A DNA stretch of 64,000 nucleotides from Elephas maximus indicus. Taxonomy: Eukaryota; Chordata; Mammalia; Proboscidea; Elephantidae. Of this stretch, positions 1 through 12,580 are shown in pieces. Made by a program: the position numbers and the translations under genes. The stretch lies in NCBI RefSeq assembly GCF_024166365.1, contig NC_064830.1, positions 89,520,968-89,584,967 of the forward strand, read 5' to 3'. The notes under the pieces are model-generated. The model worked only from the letters and a program-made list of their open reading frames with translations, searched no databases and was not told the DNA's origin. Numbering within the stretch: position 1 is the stretch's first letter; each line of letters begins with the position of its first letter.

Positions 1-2868
1 TCAAAGGCATCGATTCTCCTTCAGGCTTCCTTATTCATTATCCAGCTTTCGCATGCATATGAGGCAATTGAAAACACCACGGCTTGTGTCAGGCTCACCT
101 TAGCCCTCAAAGTGACATCTTTGCTTTTTAAAAAACTTATAAAGAGGTCTTTTGCAGCAGATTTGCCCAATGCAATGTGTCATTTGATTTTTTGACTGCT
201 GCTTCCATGGAGCAGTGGATCCAAGTAAAATGAAATTCTTGACAACTTCAATATTTTATCCACTTACGATGTTGCTTATTGATCCAGTTGTGAGGATTTT
301 TGTTTTCTTTATGTTGAGATGTAATCCATACTGAAGGCTGTGTGGTCTTTGATCTTCATCAGCAAGTGCTTCAAGTCCTCTTCCTTTTCAGCAAGCAAAG
401 TTGTGTCATCTGCATATCATAGGTTGTTAATGAGTCTTCCACTAATCCTGATGCCACATTCTCCTTCATGTAGTCCAACATCTGAGATTATTTGTTCAGC
501 ATACAGATTGAAAGTATGGTGAAAGGATGCAACCCTGACACACACCTCTCTTGACTTTTAACCATGCAGTATTCCCTTGTTCTGTTTGAACGACTGTCTC
601 TTGGTCTAAGTACAGGTTCCTCATGAGCATTATGAAGTATCCTGGAATTCCCATTGTTATTCATAATATTCTATGTTATCCATAATTTGTTCTGATCCAC
701 ACAGGCAAATGCCTTTGCATAGTCAATAAAACACAGGTAAACATCTTTCTGGTATTCTCTGCTTTCAGCCATAAACAATTTGACATCAGCAATGACATCC
801 CTTGTTCTATGTCCTGTTCTGAATCTGGCTTGAATTTCTGGCAGCTCTCTGTCAATGTACTGCTGCAACTGCTTTTGAATGATCTTCAGCAAAATTTTAC
901 TTGTGTGTGATATTAATGATATTGTTTGATAACTTCTGCATTCATATGGATCACCTTTCTTTGGAATGGGTACAAATATAGATCTTTTCCAGTCAGTTGG
1001 CCAGGTAACTGTCTTTCAATCTCTTCGCATAGATGAGTGAACACTTCCAGGGCTGCATCCATTTGTTGAAACACCTCAACTGGTATTCCATCAATTCCTG
1101 GAGCCTTGTTTTTTACCATTCCCTTCAGTGCGGCTTGGACTTCTTCCTTTAGTTCCATTGGTTCCTGATCATATGCTACCTCCTGAAAGGTTTGAAAGTC
1201 AACCAGTTCTTTTTGGTATAGTGACTCTGTGTATTTCTTCCATTTTCTTTTGATGATTCCTGCATCATCCAGTATTTTCCCCATAGAATCCTTCCGTATT
1301 GCAACTTGAGGCTTAAATTTTTTCTTCAGTTCTATCAGCTTGAGAAATACCTAGAGTATTCTTCCCTTTTGCTTTTCTGTCTCTAGGTCTTTGCACATTT
1401 CATTGTAATACTTTGTCTTCTCAAGCCGCCCTTTGAAATCTTCTGTTTAGCTCTTTTACTCCATCATTTCTTCTGTTTGCTTTAGCTACTTTATGTTTAA
1501 GAGCAACTTCCAGAGTCTCTCCTCACATTCATTTTGGCCTTTTCTTTCATTTCTGTCTTTTTAATGACCTCTTGCTTTCTTCATGTACGATGCCCTTGAT
1601 GTCATTCCACAACTCATCTGGTCTTTGGTCATTAGTGTTCAATGTGTCAAATCTATTCTTGAGATGGTCTCTAAATTCAGGTGGGATACACTCAAGGTTG
1701 TACTTTGGGTCTCGTGGACTTGTTCTAATTTTCTTCAACTTCAATTTGAACTTGCGTATGAATAATTGACAGTCTGTTTCACAGTCGGTCCTGGCCTTAT
1801 TTTGAGAGATGATATTGAGCTTTTCCACAGTCTCTTTCCACAGATGTAGTCTATTTGATTCCTGTGTATTCCATCTGGCAAGATCCACATGTATAGTCAC
1901 AGTTTATGTTGTTGAAAAAAAGTATTTGCAATGAAGACGTCATTGATCCTTCAAAATTCTATCATGTGATCTCCAGTGTCGTTTCTATCATCAAGGCCAA
2001 ATTTCCCAACTACCAATCCTTCTTCTTTGTTTCCAACTTTCTCATTCCAATCACCAGTAATTATCAATGCATCTTGATGGCATGTTTGATCAATTTCGGA
2101 CTGCAAAAGTTGGTAAAAATCTTCAATTTCTTCACCTTTGGCCTTAATGGTTGGTGCAACTATTTGAGAAATAGTTGTATTAACTGGTCTTCCTCATAGG
2201 CATGTGGATATTATCCTATCACTGACAGCGTTGTACTTCAGGGTAGATCTTGAAACGCTTTTTTTTTTTAACAATGAATGCAATGCCATTCCTCTTCAAA
2301 ATTGTCATTCCCAGCATAGTAGACCATATGGTTGTCTGGTTAAAAATGGCCAATACCAGTCTGTTTCAGCTCACTAATGCCTAGGATATTGGTGTTTATG
2401 CATTCTGTTTCATGTTTGAAGACTTCTAATTCTCCTAGATTCATACTTCATACATTCTGTATTCTGATTATTAATGGATGTTCACAGCTGTTTATTCTCA
2501 TTTTGAGTCATGCCATGTCAGCAAATGAAGGTCCTGGAAGCTTGACTCCATCCACATCATTAAGGTCAACTCTACTTTGAGGAGGCAATTCTTCCCCATT
2601 TGTATTTTGAGTGGCTTCCAGCCTGAGAGGCTTATCTTCCCGCACTATATCAGACAATGTTCTGCTCCTGTTCATAAGATTTTTGCTGGCCATTTTTTTC
2701 AGAAGTAGACTGCCAGGTCCTTCTTCCTAGTTTGTCTTAGTCTGAAAGCTCTGCTGAAACCTGTCCACCAAGGGTGACCCTGTTGGTATTTGAATTATCA
2801 GTGGCAAAGCTTCCAGTATCACAGCAACAGGCAAGCCACCACAGTACAACAGTCTGACAGACAAGTGG
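1..2868 (-). mobile_element. RTE-clade LINE (BovB-like; afrotherian RTE1 type), 3' end outside window
   Basis: Non-LTR retrotransposon lying antisense to the window. Minus-strand fragments at 671-892 and 913-1284 carry reverse-transcriptase signatures: KNKAPGIDGIP in the N-terminal part and CFIDYAKAFACVD, which is motif A with its aspartate. The 1900-2700 stretch would be the endonuclease part, and the 5' end is near 2868. The frame is broken by many stops, so it is a dead copy. Short fragments of the same element recur at 3927, 12246, 16231 and 32553, and its 3' tip matches the AfroSINE tail. Confidence 0.85.
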
Positions 2869-2877
2869 TAGCATTAG

Positions 2878-5085
2878 TCGTTAGAGAGATGCAAATCAAA
2901 ACCACAATGAGATACCATCTCGCCCTTGCACGTATGGCACTGATAAAAAAAAAAATTCAGAAAACCATAAATGCTGGCAAGTTTGTGGGGAGATTGGAAC
3001 TCTCATACACTGCTGATAGGGATGTAAAATGGTAAAACCACTATGAAAAACAATATAGTGCTTCCTTAAAAAGCTAGAAATGGAAATACCATATGATCCA
3101 GCAATCCCACTCCTGAGAATATATCCTAAAGAAATAAGACCCATCATATGAATAGAGATATGCACACCCATGTTCATTGCAGCATTATTCACAATAGCAA
3201 AAAGATGGAAACAACCTAAGTACCCATCAACAGATAAATGGATAAACAAATTATAGTACATACACACAATGGAATACTACCCAACAATAAACAACAATGA
3301 TGAATCTGTGAAACATCTCACAGCATGCATGAATCTGGAGAGCATTATGCTGAGCAAAATATGTCAATCACAGAAGGACAAATATTATATGAAACCACTA
3401 TTACAGAAACTCAAGAAAAGGTTTACACACAGAAAGAAACAATCATTGACGGTTATGAGGGATGGAAAGGGTGGGGAGGGAAAATCACTGACTAGATAGT
3501 AAACAAGTGTTAACTTTGGTGAAGTGAAAAACAATAAACGATATAGGGGAAATCATCACAACTGACCAAGGCAAAGGAAGACACTTAGAGGAACACCACG
3601 GAAAAAAAAAAAAGGCAAGCACAGCAAATACTATAGCATATACAACCCTATGACAACAGTAAAATCAAATAATTTACAAGCAGATACATAGGCAGATATA
3701 TATCCTGAAGGAGGGCATGTAGGAGTATGCCTACATATAGATATAGCTTAAGCTTTATGGATATTTTTACGCACAGCATGTATATTCACATATATAATAG
3801 AGTACAAAGGGGGCAAAGTCATAGAAACTCACTAGACACATCCAAATACCTTGAGAGAGTGAGTCACTGGGGCTGAGAGGGTCTCAGGGAACATTTAGAT
3901 CAATTGGCATAAAATAGTTCATAAAGCCCCACGTGTCAGTTTGTCATATGTGCTGTGGTGGCTTACATGTTGCTGTGAACAAAGAAGATCAAAGAAGAAT
4001 TGATGCCTTTGAATTATGGTGATGGTGAAGAATACTGAATATACCATGGACTGTCAGAAGAACAAATGAATCTGTCTTGGAAGAACTACAGCCAGAATCC
4101 TCCGTAGAAGCAAGGATGGCAACACTTCATCTCACACACTTTGGACATGTTGTCGGGGAGGACCAGCCCCTAGAGAAGGACATCATGCTTGGTAAAGTAA
4201 AGGGTCTGTGAAAAAGAGGAAGACCCTCAATGAGATTGATTGACACAATGACTACAACAATGGGCTCAAGCAAAACAACAATTGTGAAGATGGTTCAGGC
4301 CTGGGCACTGTTTTGTTTTGTTGTACATAGGGTTGCTATGAGTTGGAACCAACCCGACAGCACCTAATGACAACAGCTCATAAAGAAAATGTTCTACATC
4401 CTGCTTTGGCTAGTAGTATCTGGGGTCTCAGAAGCTTGTGAGCAACCATCTAAGATACATCTATTGGTCCCATTTGTTCTGGAGCAAAAGAGAGTGAAGA
4501 AAACCAAAGACACAAAGAAAATATTAGTCCAAAGGACTAATGGAGCACATGAACCACAGCCTCCACCAGCTTGAACCCAGAAGAACTAGGGGGTGTACAG
4601 CTAACACCACCCACTGGTCTAACAGGGATCACACCAAAGGATCCTGAACAGAGCAGGAGAAAAATGTTGAACAAAATTCAAATTCACAAAAAAGACTAGA
4701 CTTACAAGTCTGATAGAGACTGGAGGAACCCCCAAGACTATGGCCCCTGGTCACCCCTCTAACTCAGAACTGAAGCCACTCCTAAGTCCAAATCTTTTAG
4801 CCAAAGATTTAGACAGGCCTATAAAACAAACAATAATATGCATGATGAACGTACTTTTTAGTTCAATCAAGCATACAAGACCAAATGGGCAACACCTTCC
4901 CAAAGCAAAGACAAGAAGGCAGGAAGGAACAGGAAAATTGAATGAATGGAAATCGAGAACCTGGGGTAAAAAGGAGAGATTGCAGAGATTACTACCAATG
5001 TCACAAAACAATTTGTATATTATTTTTTAAATGAGAAACTAATTTGCATGCAAGCTTTTGCCTAAAGTACAATTTAAAAAAAAAA
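2878..5085 (+). mobile_element. L1 3' part with afrotherian-type 3' UTR, split by an RTE-derived insert
   Basis: The left part matches the end of L1 ORF2 and following sequence (conserved 'gatgcaaatcaaaaccacaa' block and 'caacagataaatggataaac' block). The long 3' UTR runs to an A-rich end near 5085. The same 3' UTR recurs at 6866-7935, 18923-20095 and, inverted, at 9400-9525, so it marks an L1 subfamily amplified in this genome. It is interrupted at 3927-4377. Confidence 0.75.
3927..4377 (+). mobile_element. Short non-autonomous RTE derivative (5' tip joined to 3' end)
   Basis: The first 55 bases match the RTE 5' tip (compare the right end of the 1-2868 copy in reverse). The sequence then jumps to the RTE 3' region and ends in the usual 'gacagcacctaatgacaacag' type tip. 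It is bounded by TCATAAAG at 3919-3926 and 4378-4385, an exact 8-bp target-site duplication, so it inserted as a unit. Confidence 0.75.
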
Positions 5086-5470
5086 TCTAGAATTTTATAC
5101 CCAGCAGAAATATCTCTTAAAAAATGAAGGCAAAAAAAAGACATTTGTAGATATACAAAAGCCTAACCAGCAGACCCACACCATAAGAAACATTAAATTT
5201 ATAAAGTTAAATTATTAGAACTCAAAACGTGTTCAGCAAGGTTGCAGGATACAATATCAATATACAAATATAAATTGTATTTCTACACACCTGTAATGAG
5301 CAATCTGAAAATAAAATTAAGAAAAAGATTCCATTTACAATAGCATCAAAATGAATAAAATACTTACAAATAAATTTAACAAAAGACGTACAAGACTTTT
5401 ACACTAAAAACTGCAAAACTTCATTGAAACAAATTCAAGAAAACATAAACAAATGGGAAGACATCCCATG
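5086..5470 (+). mobile_element. L1 ORF2 fragment
   Basis: Resembles the C-terminal half of L1 ORF2: 'ttgcaggatacaatatcaat', 'aatagcatcaaaatgaataa' and 'aaatgggaagacatcccatg' blocks in order. No open frame survives. Confidence 0.65.
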
Positions 5471-5512
5471 TCATGGATTGGAACTGACTCGACAGCCCCT
5501 AACAACAACAAA
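5471..5512 (+). mobile_element. RTE/SINE 3' tip fragment
   Basis: 'actgactcgacagcccctaa' followed by a CAACAA-rich tail matches the shared 3' tip of RTE and AfroSINE copies. The sequence between 5513 and 5701 shows nothing I recognise. Confidence 0.5.
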
Positions 5513-6865
5513 CATATAAAACACTCAAGGAACACTTCAAAACAGTGCAATGTTTTCATGAGTGTCACAAAGTAGTGTGTGTGTTTGTTATTATGAACCA
5601 TTATATTTAACTCAAAATTTTAATATAATAGGCTTTATGACAGCCTGTTTTTAAGAATGCATTGTCCATAAGTTGGACTTTCATAACCAAGGGACTGCAG
5701 TAACTCAATTTAAAAATAAGCAAAGGATCCAAAAAGACAGTTCTCCAAAGAAGATATATACGTGGCCAATAAGTACATGAAAATATGCTTAACATCATCA
5801 GTCATGCAAATCAAAACCACAATGAGATAACACTTCACACCAGGTGGGATGGCTCTAATCAAAAGGACAGACAATAACAAGCTGGCAAGGATGTGGAGAA
5901 ATTGGAACTCTCCTACACTGCTGGTGGAAATGTAACATGATGCAGCTGCTTTGGGAAATAGTTTGGCAATTTCTCAAAAAGTTAAACATTGAGTTGCCAT
6001 ATGACCCGTAAATTCCATCCCCAGGTTTATACCCAAGGGGAATGAAAACATATGTCCAAACAAGAACTTATACACGAATTATCATAGCAGCATTATCCAC
6101 GATGGCCAAAAGGTGGAAACAACCCACAAGTCCATCAACAGATGAATGGATAAATAAAATGCAGTGTATCTGTATAATGGGATATTATTTAGCCATAAAA
6201 GGAATGAAGTACTGATACCTGTTACAACACGGATGACCCTTGAAAATATTATGCTTAGTGAAAGAAGCCAGCCACAGAAGGCCGCATATTGTATGATCCT
6301 GTTTATATGAAATGTCCAGAACAATACATTAATAAAGACAGAAAGTAGAATAATGGTTGCCAATAGTTAATGGCACAAGGGGAATGGGCAGTGACAACTG
6401 TTAATAATAATCAAAACTTACTGAAGTTTGAACATAAGGTTTATTCTGATCGGTTATTCTGTATAGGGAGGCTGTTTTGATTCCAGAAAAAGCAAATGGC
6501 TCAAAGAAGCAAGGTACAATGGGGCTTATAAAGAAAGAGAAAGAAGAAATATAGAAGATCAACCATTGGCTAATCTTAACATGATTGATTGAACCCTGCC
6601 TTCCCCCATTACTGAGATCAAGGGATATCAGTTTACTTCTGGCCTGGCTGCTAATAATTTGGCCCTCCACCTACCTGCAGCCAAGAGACTTTCTGAGATT
6701 TAAATTAGGAAGTAATGGTTCAACAACTATCCTTTTCTCCCAGTATAAAACAAATTTACATTGCTATAGAGCTGTTTCTGTCAGACTTTTGCAGCAGGTT
6801 CAGACCAGTTCAGTCACGGCTGACAAAGTGAAACCAGAAAGACCTGGAGTTTTAAAATTTGGGTG

Positions 6866-7935
6866 ATCCGATTGAGTCCAACACAACTAGGTGATGCCCA
6901 GATACCACCACTTACTGCCCTGACAGGGGTTAAAATAGAGGGTCCCAGATGGCATTGGAGAAAAATGTAGAACAAAATTCTAACTCATGGAAAAAGACCA
7001 GACTTACTGGTCTGACAGAGACTGGAGAAACCCCAAGTGTGGCCCCCGGACACCCTTTTAACTCAGTAGTGAAGTCACTCCTGAGATTCACACTTCAGCC
7101 AAAGATTAGACAGACCCATGAAACAAACAATAATACTCATAGCTTAACCATGTGTAAGATACTAAATGGCACACCAGCCCAGGGGCAAGGATGAAAAGGC
7201 AGGAGGGGACAGGAAAGCTGGACAAATGGAAATGGGAAACCCAAGATTGAGAAGGGAAGAATATTGACAAGTGGTGGGGTTGGCAACCAGTGTCACAAAA
7301 CATTATGTGTATTAATTGTTTAATGAAAAACTAATTTGCTCTGTAAACCTTTGTGATGGTTAAGGTTGCATGTCAACTTGGTTGGGCCATGATTCTCAGT
7401 AGTTTGACAGTCGTATGATGTTGTGATTGCTTCCATGATGAGATTCGATATGCTGTGATCACCTCCTTGATGGGATCTGCTGTGAGTAGCCAATCAGTTG
7501 AAAGGGAGTTTCCTTGGATGTATGGCCTGCATTGATTATCAGTGGACAATCTGTCAAGGCTCATGGGCATTTTGCTCACCCTGGATCCTGCAGCTGGCTC
7601 CTGTCAGTCTGACGTCTGGTTCTTGGGACTTGAGCTGGCAGTTTACCTACGGTCTCACCTGCAGATCTTGGGATCCATCGATCTTCACGGCCTGTGAGCA
7701 AGAGCCTTGCTCTCTGACCTGCCAATCTTGAGTTTGACCCCCTCTGTGGCTACGCGAATAGGGAGAAGCCTCTATCTTGACTCATGGACTTGGGACATTC
7801 CAGCCTCTACAACTGTGTGAGACATTTCCTTGGTATAAATCTCTACATATATATTTATTTATACACATTACTGGCTTTGCTTCTCTAGAAAACTTGGACT
7901 AAGACAACCTGCATCTAAAGCAAAATTTTTTAAAA
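6866..7935 (+). mobile_element. L1 3' UTR insertion, split by a solo LTR
   Basis: Same 3' UTR as at 4620-5085 ('ggagaaaaatgtagaacaaa', 'ccaagtgtggcccccggaca'). It breaks off at 7351 and resumes at 7907 with 'gcatctaaagcaaaattttt', its normal end. Similar TTTTAAAATT words flank both sides. Confidence 0.7.
7352..7906 (+). mobile_element. ERVL-type (MLT2-like) solo LTR
   Basis: 555 bp starting TGTGATGGTTAAGG and ending AAGACA, the typical termini of MLT2/ERVL LTRs, with 'tataaatctctacatatat' near the 3' end. It sits inside L1 3' UTR sequence with flanks ACCTT (7347-7351) and ACCTG (7907-7911), a 5-bp duplication with one mismatch. Related copies are at 41768-42855 (plus) and 55085-55555 (minus). 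Confidence 0.75.
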
Positions 7936-8612
7936 ATTAGCGTGATCTGAAACAATAACCAGAACGGGAAAAATTACAGGTCGAAGGCCTGGAATGGGAG
8001 ACTCAGATGAGGCTTAGTGAGCACGTTCAGGAGCTTGATGGATGAGATTGGATTATGGACAGGACTATGGAGAAAGACACACATTCCAAGCAGTGTAGAT
8101 GGCTGCCATCTTTGAGCTGGGCACCACCGTTTCCGACTCTGCTTAAAATCTGCCAGGCAAGACAGTTGGTTGCTAGGCAATGCATACGCTGCCCTTGTTT
8201 TCTAACAAGGAGATTAAGTTTCTGGCAGGGCTTTGACCTATCATTTTTCCCCTTCTGGTTATCGTGCCGGTTCACCCAAATTTTGAAAAATTGGGTCTGT
8301 TCTTGTTTCGCTTCTTTGGCCATGACTGAAATGGAAAGAACGAGTTCAAAGCCCTGTTTTGCATCTGGTTCAGGCTTTTTATGGTTAATATGTGGTTTCG
8401 TGAATAAGAAAATCCTTAAAATCAAAGTAAGATGTCTTGTTAATTTTCCTATTCAACACTACTAATGTGTATCTGCTTTCTTTTGAGAATGATTAAAATG
8501 TTCTGAAATTAGTGGTGATGGTTGCACAATTTTATGGATATACTAAAACCACTGAGTTGTATACTTTAAAAGGGTAAATTTTATGGTATATAAACTATAT
8601 CTCAATTTTTTT

Positions 8613-9399
8613 AAGTTAATGCATCAAGAAGAGGGAATTAGATACATTATTTAAAATTATAATGATAACCAATAGAAAGACTTCCAATAAAAATATAACT
8701 AACAAAATAAAGAAGAGGAAAAAGTGTGAGTGAGATAAATTTGCTGTCCTTCATATCAGCAAGTCAATCATGTTTGAAGTTATAAACAATTATCTTTACA
8801 ATTCAAGAGGTAGCCACCAGAAGAATCAACAACATAACCTCAAGGGGATGGGAGTGAATGGAGATTCTAATTTCTTCATTTTACACCCTAACAGCTAAAT
8901 TAATTAACAACTGAAAGAGAAAGGAGAGGATAAATAAATTAACTGTGTCGGAGAAGTTGTGGATAGACTTTTTCTATTTGACTTAATTATTGTATGCAGA
9001 TTATCACCGAATTGTTGACTCAGCTTAGGTCTTGTAAACAATTTGTTTGCATATGAGTAGGAATGACCTGACAGCAATGGGTTTGTTTTCTCCAATGGAC
9101 TTTTCATCCATTGGAATTAATTCGGTTGGAATAAAAAATGCAAAACTCAGTTTAGCCCTTGAAATCTTACATCCATTTGAGTAGTTACTATACCAATAAT
9201 ACAAAAATGTGTTTATTGCAATCCTTTGTCTAAAAAGCTGCCAAATCTCAGTGAATTTCCTTTCTGGCTCATAATATATTCTGTAGGGCGGGGGGAAGCA
9301 GATAGTGCAAAAAATAAATATTTTTGGTAATTTGTGAGATTATGTTTAAGGGAGTTTTGTTTTTTGTTTTTTGTGATCCATAAGGTTTCCATTGGTTTG
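8613..9399. other. AT-rich stretch with no recognised feature
   Basis: No coding frame, clear repeat or RNA gene seen. It contains short A/T runs only. Confidence 0.5.
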
Positions 9400-9525
9400 T
9401 TTTTTTTTTTAATTGTGTTTTAGGTGAAAGTTTGCAACTCAAGTTAATTTCTCATTTAAAAGTTAGTGCACATATTGTTTTGTGACATTGGTTGCAATCC
9501 CCACAATGTGACAGCATTTTTTTTT
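9400..9525 (-). mobile_element. L1 3' terminus, inverted
   Basis: The reverse complement matches the last 120 bases of the L1 3' UTR at 4980-5085, including 'ccaatgtcacaaaacaat' and a terminal A-rich tract (T run on the plus strand). Confidence 0.6.
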
Positions 9526-10439
9526 TAATGTGGGAAGTATAATTTTTATCCAGCCTTTAAGAAATCAGCATTGTCCTTTATAAATTGACATATTATTCTA
9601 ACAGAGATTCTTGCTTTCTCTTGGTTAAAAAGCAGCCAAGTATCAAGAAGCAAGCAACTTCTAGGATAAAGCTTTGTTGGTACCGTCAAAGGCTCCTGAA
9701 TCTTTTAGCTGAAGAACTGAAAGAGAGAAAAGAGGGACTCACCAAACCAGCAAGATATAAGAATGTTCTCTTTGGCCCTGATAATTTTCCGGGTGTGCTG
9801 GATTTCAGTGACCTGAAGAGTAATACATACCTGAAATAATGAATGCCTGCATTATCTGGGGTAAACCTGATGTGTACAATAATCTATGAGATGCTATGTA
9901 CACCCTCATGGTTAGAGTTTCTTCAATATTTTGTCATTTGGTCTTACAATGCTGAGCTACTTAGGGCCTCAGAAAGCAGGTCTTAAATGTTACTGAGCAA
10001 CTGCCAGAATGATCTATTACTCAGGATGTCTTTGGAACAAAGTACAGAGGTGCTAAAACTTTTATGCAATTTTACCTACTCTATTGTCTTGGAGTCCTAG
10101 ATATAAATTAATATGTCTCCACACCATAACACGATAGTGGGAGTTTTTAAAGATTCAAAGTTGAATTGGTTTCAGACAGAGTTTTGTTTGTTAATAATAT
10201 CTTACCGTTTTTAAATACTTTTTCTCTTCATTGGCCTTGGTACACAACAGTGTCAATCTGCTTTTATCTCTTGCCTTCCTTAACCTTCATAACCGAGTGC
10301 CCCACAGCTCTGGTCTTCCATACGTGCTGTATCATCACATTCATCTGCCATATTTTCTTGTGATTAGTTGTTACTCATCTGTCTTCCTTCTAGATTGTAA
10401 GTACCATGAGCATAGATCTCCGGGTGGCTGGGTTTGTAA
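9526..10439. other. No recognised feature
   Basis: Unique-looking sequence without a supportable gene. Short open frames here have no start context, splice signals or protein similarity I recognise. Confidence 0.45.
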
Positions 10440-10580
10440 ATACGTAAGTATGGATAGAAGCGTGGAGGTAGATCAGTTGTTGGGTGGGTAGAGGCTGGGT
10501 AGATGGAAGCATGGGTGGTTGAATAGGGCAAGTGGGTGGGCAGGAGGGTAGATGGAAGCGGGGGTGAATGGGTAGCTGAA
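10440..10580. repeat. Degenerate GGGTAGATGGAAGC-type minisatellite
   Basis: Repeated 'gggtagatggaagc', 'gggtgggtag' and 'gggtgaatgggtag' words form a purine-rich, imperfect array of 10-15 bp units. Confidence 0.6.
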
Positions 10581-10934
10581 AGCCTTGGTGAGTGAATTAT
10601 AGACGTGAGTGAGTCCTTGGTGAACTTTGGGGTACACAGGACCTTGAAAATTCACTGAGGTACCTTGGGTATCTGGGGATGGGGAGCTGAAGAGGAGATG
10701 AAGTTGGAAGAGTGGATGGAAGAAAGAACTGCTGCATTTCTCTTCTCAGGTTTCATTCTCAAGCAGATGTTATTTGTACTATACATAGCCTTCTTGGCCA
10801 TGGTCTTTGAAACACAGACAGGAAGATGGAATCAGAGAATGGAAGGTGGTATGGATGCAGTGCCCTCTGGTGGCCTTGTGGGTTTTTTTTTTTATTCTAT
10901 ATGCTTTCCTTATTTTTTCACTGTCTCTTCCTCT

Positions 10935-11078
10935 CCCCTCACCACCCTACTCCCTACACTAGAATATAAACTCTACGGAGATGAGAATTTTTCTGTTTAT
11001 TCATTGGTGTATATCCAACATCTAGAATACTGCCTGGCGCATAGTAGGCATTCAATATCTGCTGAATGAATGAAAGAC
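10935..11078 (+). mobile_element. L2 LINE 3' end
   Basis: 'ctagaatataaactctacgg', 'gcctggcgcatagtaggc' and a final GAATGAATGAA are diagnostic of the L2 3' end. Ancient mammal-wide copy. Confidence 0.75.
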
Positions 11079-11084
11079 ACAGAT

Positions 11085-11225
11085 TTCAAACCTTGCTCTA
11101 CCACTTCATCGGTGTGTACCCTGGGCAGCTCTCTTTACAAAGCCTGTTTCCTAGTGGGTAAAACAGAGATGCTAACACCTATCCTTTACGGAGTTGGCAC
11201 TATCATGAACTGAGGGAGAGAGTCT
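11085..11225 (+). mobile_element. MIR SINE
   Basis: Contains 'tctaccacttcatcggtgtg', the core-like 'gggcagctctctttacaaag' and 'gtaaaacagagatgctaac' in MIR order. Confidence 0.6.
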
Positions 11226-11479
11226 ACACATGCTGGACACCGGTGCTCGTCAGTGCTTATTCTTTTCCCTTCCACCAGCTGGTCATGATGGCACATTATA
11301 TACTGATTGCAGCACCTTGTTTTCATTTAGCGACTAATTTGATGGGCACATTTGCCATTATGGGTATAGGCTTTACGGTGGACACAGGGCAGCCTGGGAA
11401 AATAATCCAGGCCTGGTCCCAAGCTGGCCAGGGAAGGAGATGAAACCAGATGAACAGGGAGCCACCAGGCGAGGCGTGA

Positions 11480-12060
11480 GATCTATCTTCTTCCATCCAC
11501 CTCCTGTCTGCCACCCTCACAGCCATGCTCAACTCTTCCTACTGCCCCGAACCAACAGGCTCAGTTGTCCCTCTGAGCCTTTGCAGATGCCTGTTTCCTC
11601 GGACAACAGCGTTCAAGCCACGGTGGCTGCATCAGCCTCTTCCCTGGTTTCCCTGCAGCCACTCTGGCCTCTTCAAATGCATCTACCTGCAGAAGATCTC
11701 AATCTAAACTGCAAATATGCTTATCTCACTTTCCAACTTAAATCTGATTGTTCTTGGGATAGAGTCCAAGTCCTCTGACCTACCATTTTGTGGTCTGGAC
11801 TCAGGCCATTTCCAAGCCACCTTGCCTCTCCCAGCCATGGCTTCAAATCTTACACCAAACAATCCATTTCCCACCTCTGGGCTTCTGTCCCTGTAGACTC
11901 CTCTGCCAGGAAATCCATTCCCCTGCCAGGGGGTGAATGTGTTACTTTTGCTGCCCAGAATCCATTCCCTCTTCCTCCGGTGATGGCATCCCCACCTCAG
12001 CTCAAATATCTTGTTGTTCCTGTAGGACTGACCAATCCCTGGGTTCAGTAGTGAGCTTGA
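11480..12060 (+). mobile_element. Probable L2 fragments
   Basis: L2-like words in L2 order: 'gagcctttgcagatgcctgt', 'gatagagtccaagtcctctg' and 'cagctcaaatatcttgttg'. Strongly diverged; boundaries are approximate. Confidence 0.5.
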
Positions 12061-12245
12061 GACTTAAGCCTGGCAGAAGGCCTTTTAAAAATTTAGTATT
12101 TAATTGGCATGCCTGTGGGTGCGACATGCATTCTCCACTTGGCCACAGCCCACCCCTCTGTCTTATACCAGCTTCACCCATTTATCTTATCTGCGTGGAC
12201 GCTAGCGGATTTGTGACTCCTGGCACATTCCCTCCCTTCTGCCTT

Positions 12246-12580
12246 TGTTGTTGTTAGGTGCCGTCGAGTCAGTTCCAACTCATGGCGACCCTATGTACAA
12301 CAGAATGAAACACCGCCCGGTCCTGCACTGTCCTCACAAACGTAGTTATGCTTGATCCCATAGTTGCAAACACTGTGTCAATCTATCTTGTTGAGGATCT
12401 TCCTCCTTTTCGATGACGCTCTCTACTCTACCAAGCATGTCCTTCTCCAGGGACTGGTCCCTCCTGATAACATGTCCAAAGTATGTGAGATGAAGTCTTG
12501 CCATCCTTGTTTCTAAGGAACATTCTGACTATACTTCTTCCAAGACAGATTCGTTCGTTCTGGCAGTCCATGGTATACTC
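12246..12580 (-). mobile_element. RTE LINE 3'-end fragment
   Basis: On the plus strand it begins 'gttgttaggtgccgtcgagt' (the RTE 3' tip reversed) and runs through 'cttctccagggactggtccc' to 'ggcagtccatggtatact'. It is a 5'-truncated insertion antisense to the window. Confidence 0.8.

Larger units (their letters stand above)
6399..8458. mobile_element. Unclassified insertion of about 1 kb, possibly a solo LTR, itself carrying an L1 insert
   Basis: Without the nested L1 (6866-7935) this is about 0.99 kb starting TG and ending CA, placed inside L1 3' UTR sequence. A 'gcttataaag' TATA-like word is near 6528. I do not recognise the family and found no exact target-site duplication. The LTR call is inference from the TG...CA ends and length. 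Confidence 0.35.
5702..8612 (+). mobile_element. L1 3' part, interrupted by a 2 kb block of later insertions
   Basis: 5702-6398 matches the end of L1 ORF2 and the start of the 3' UTR. The same element resumes at 8459 ('gtggtgatggttgcacaatt') and ends near 8612. Everything between 6399 and 8458 was inserted later. Confidence 0.7.

Noticed and set aside
10665-11069. 134-codon plus-strand frame
   Set aside because: Its 3' half is L2 LINE sequence, with no splice or domain support.
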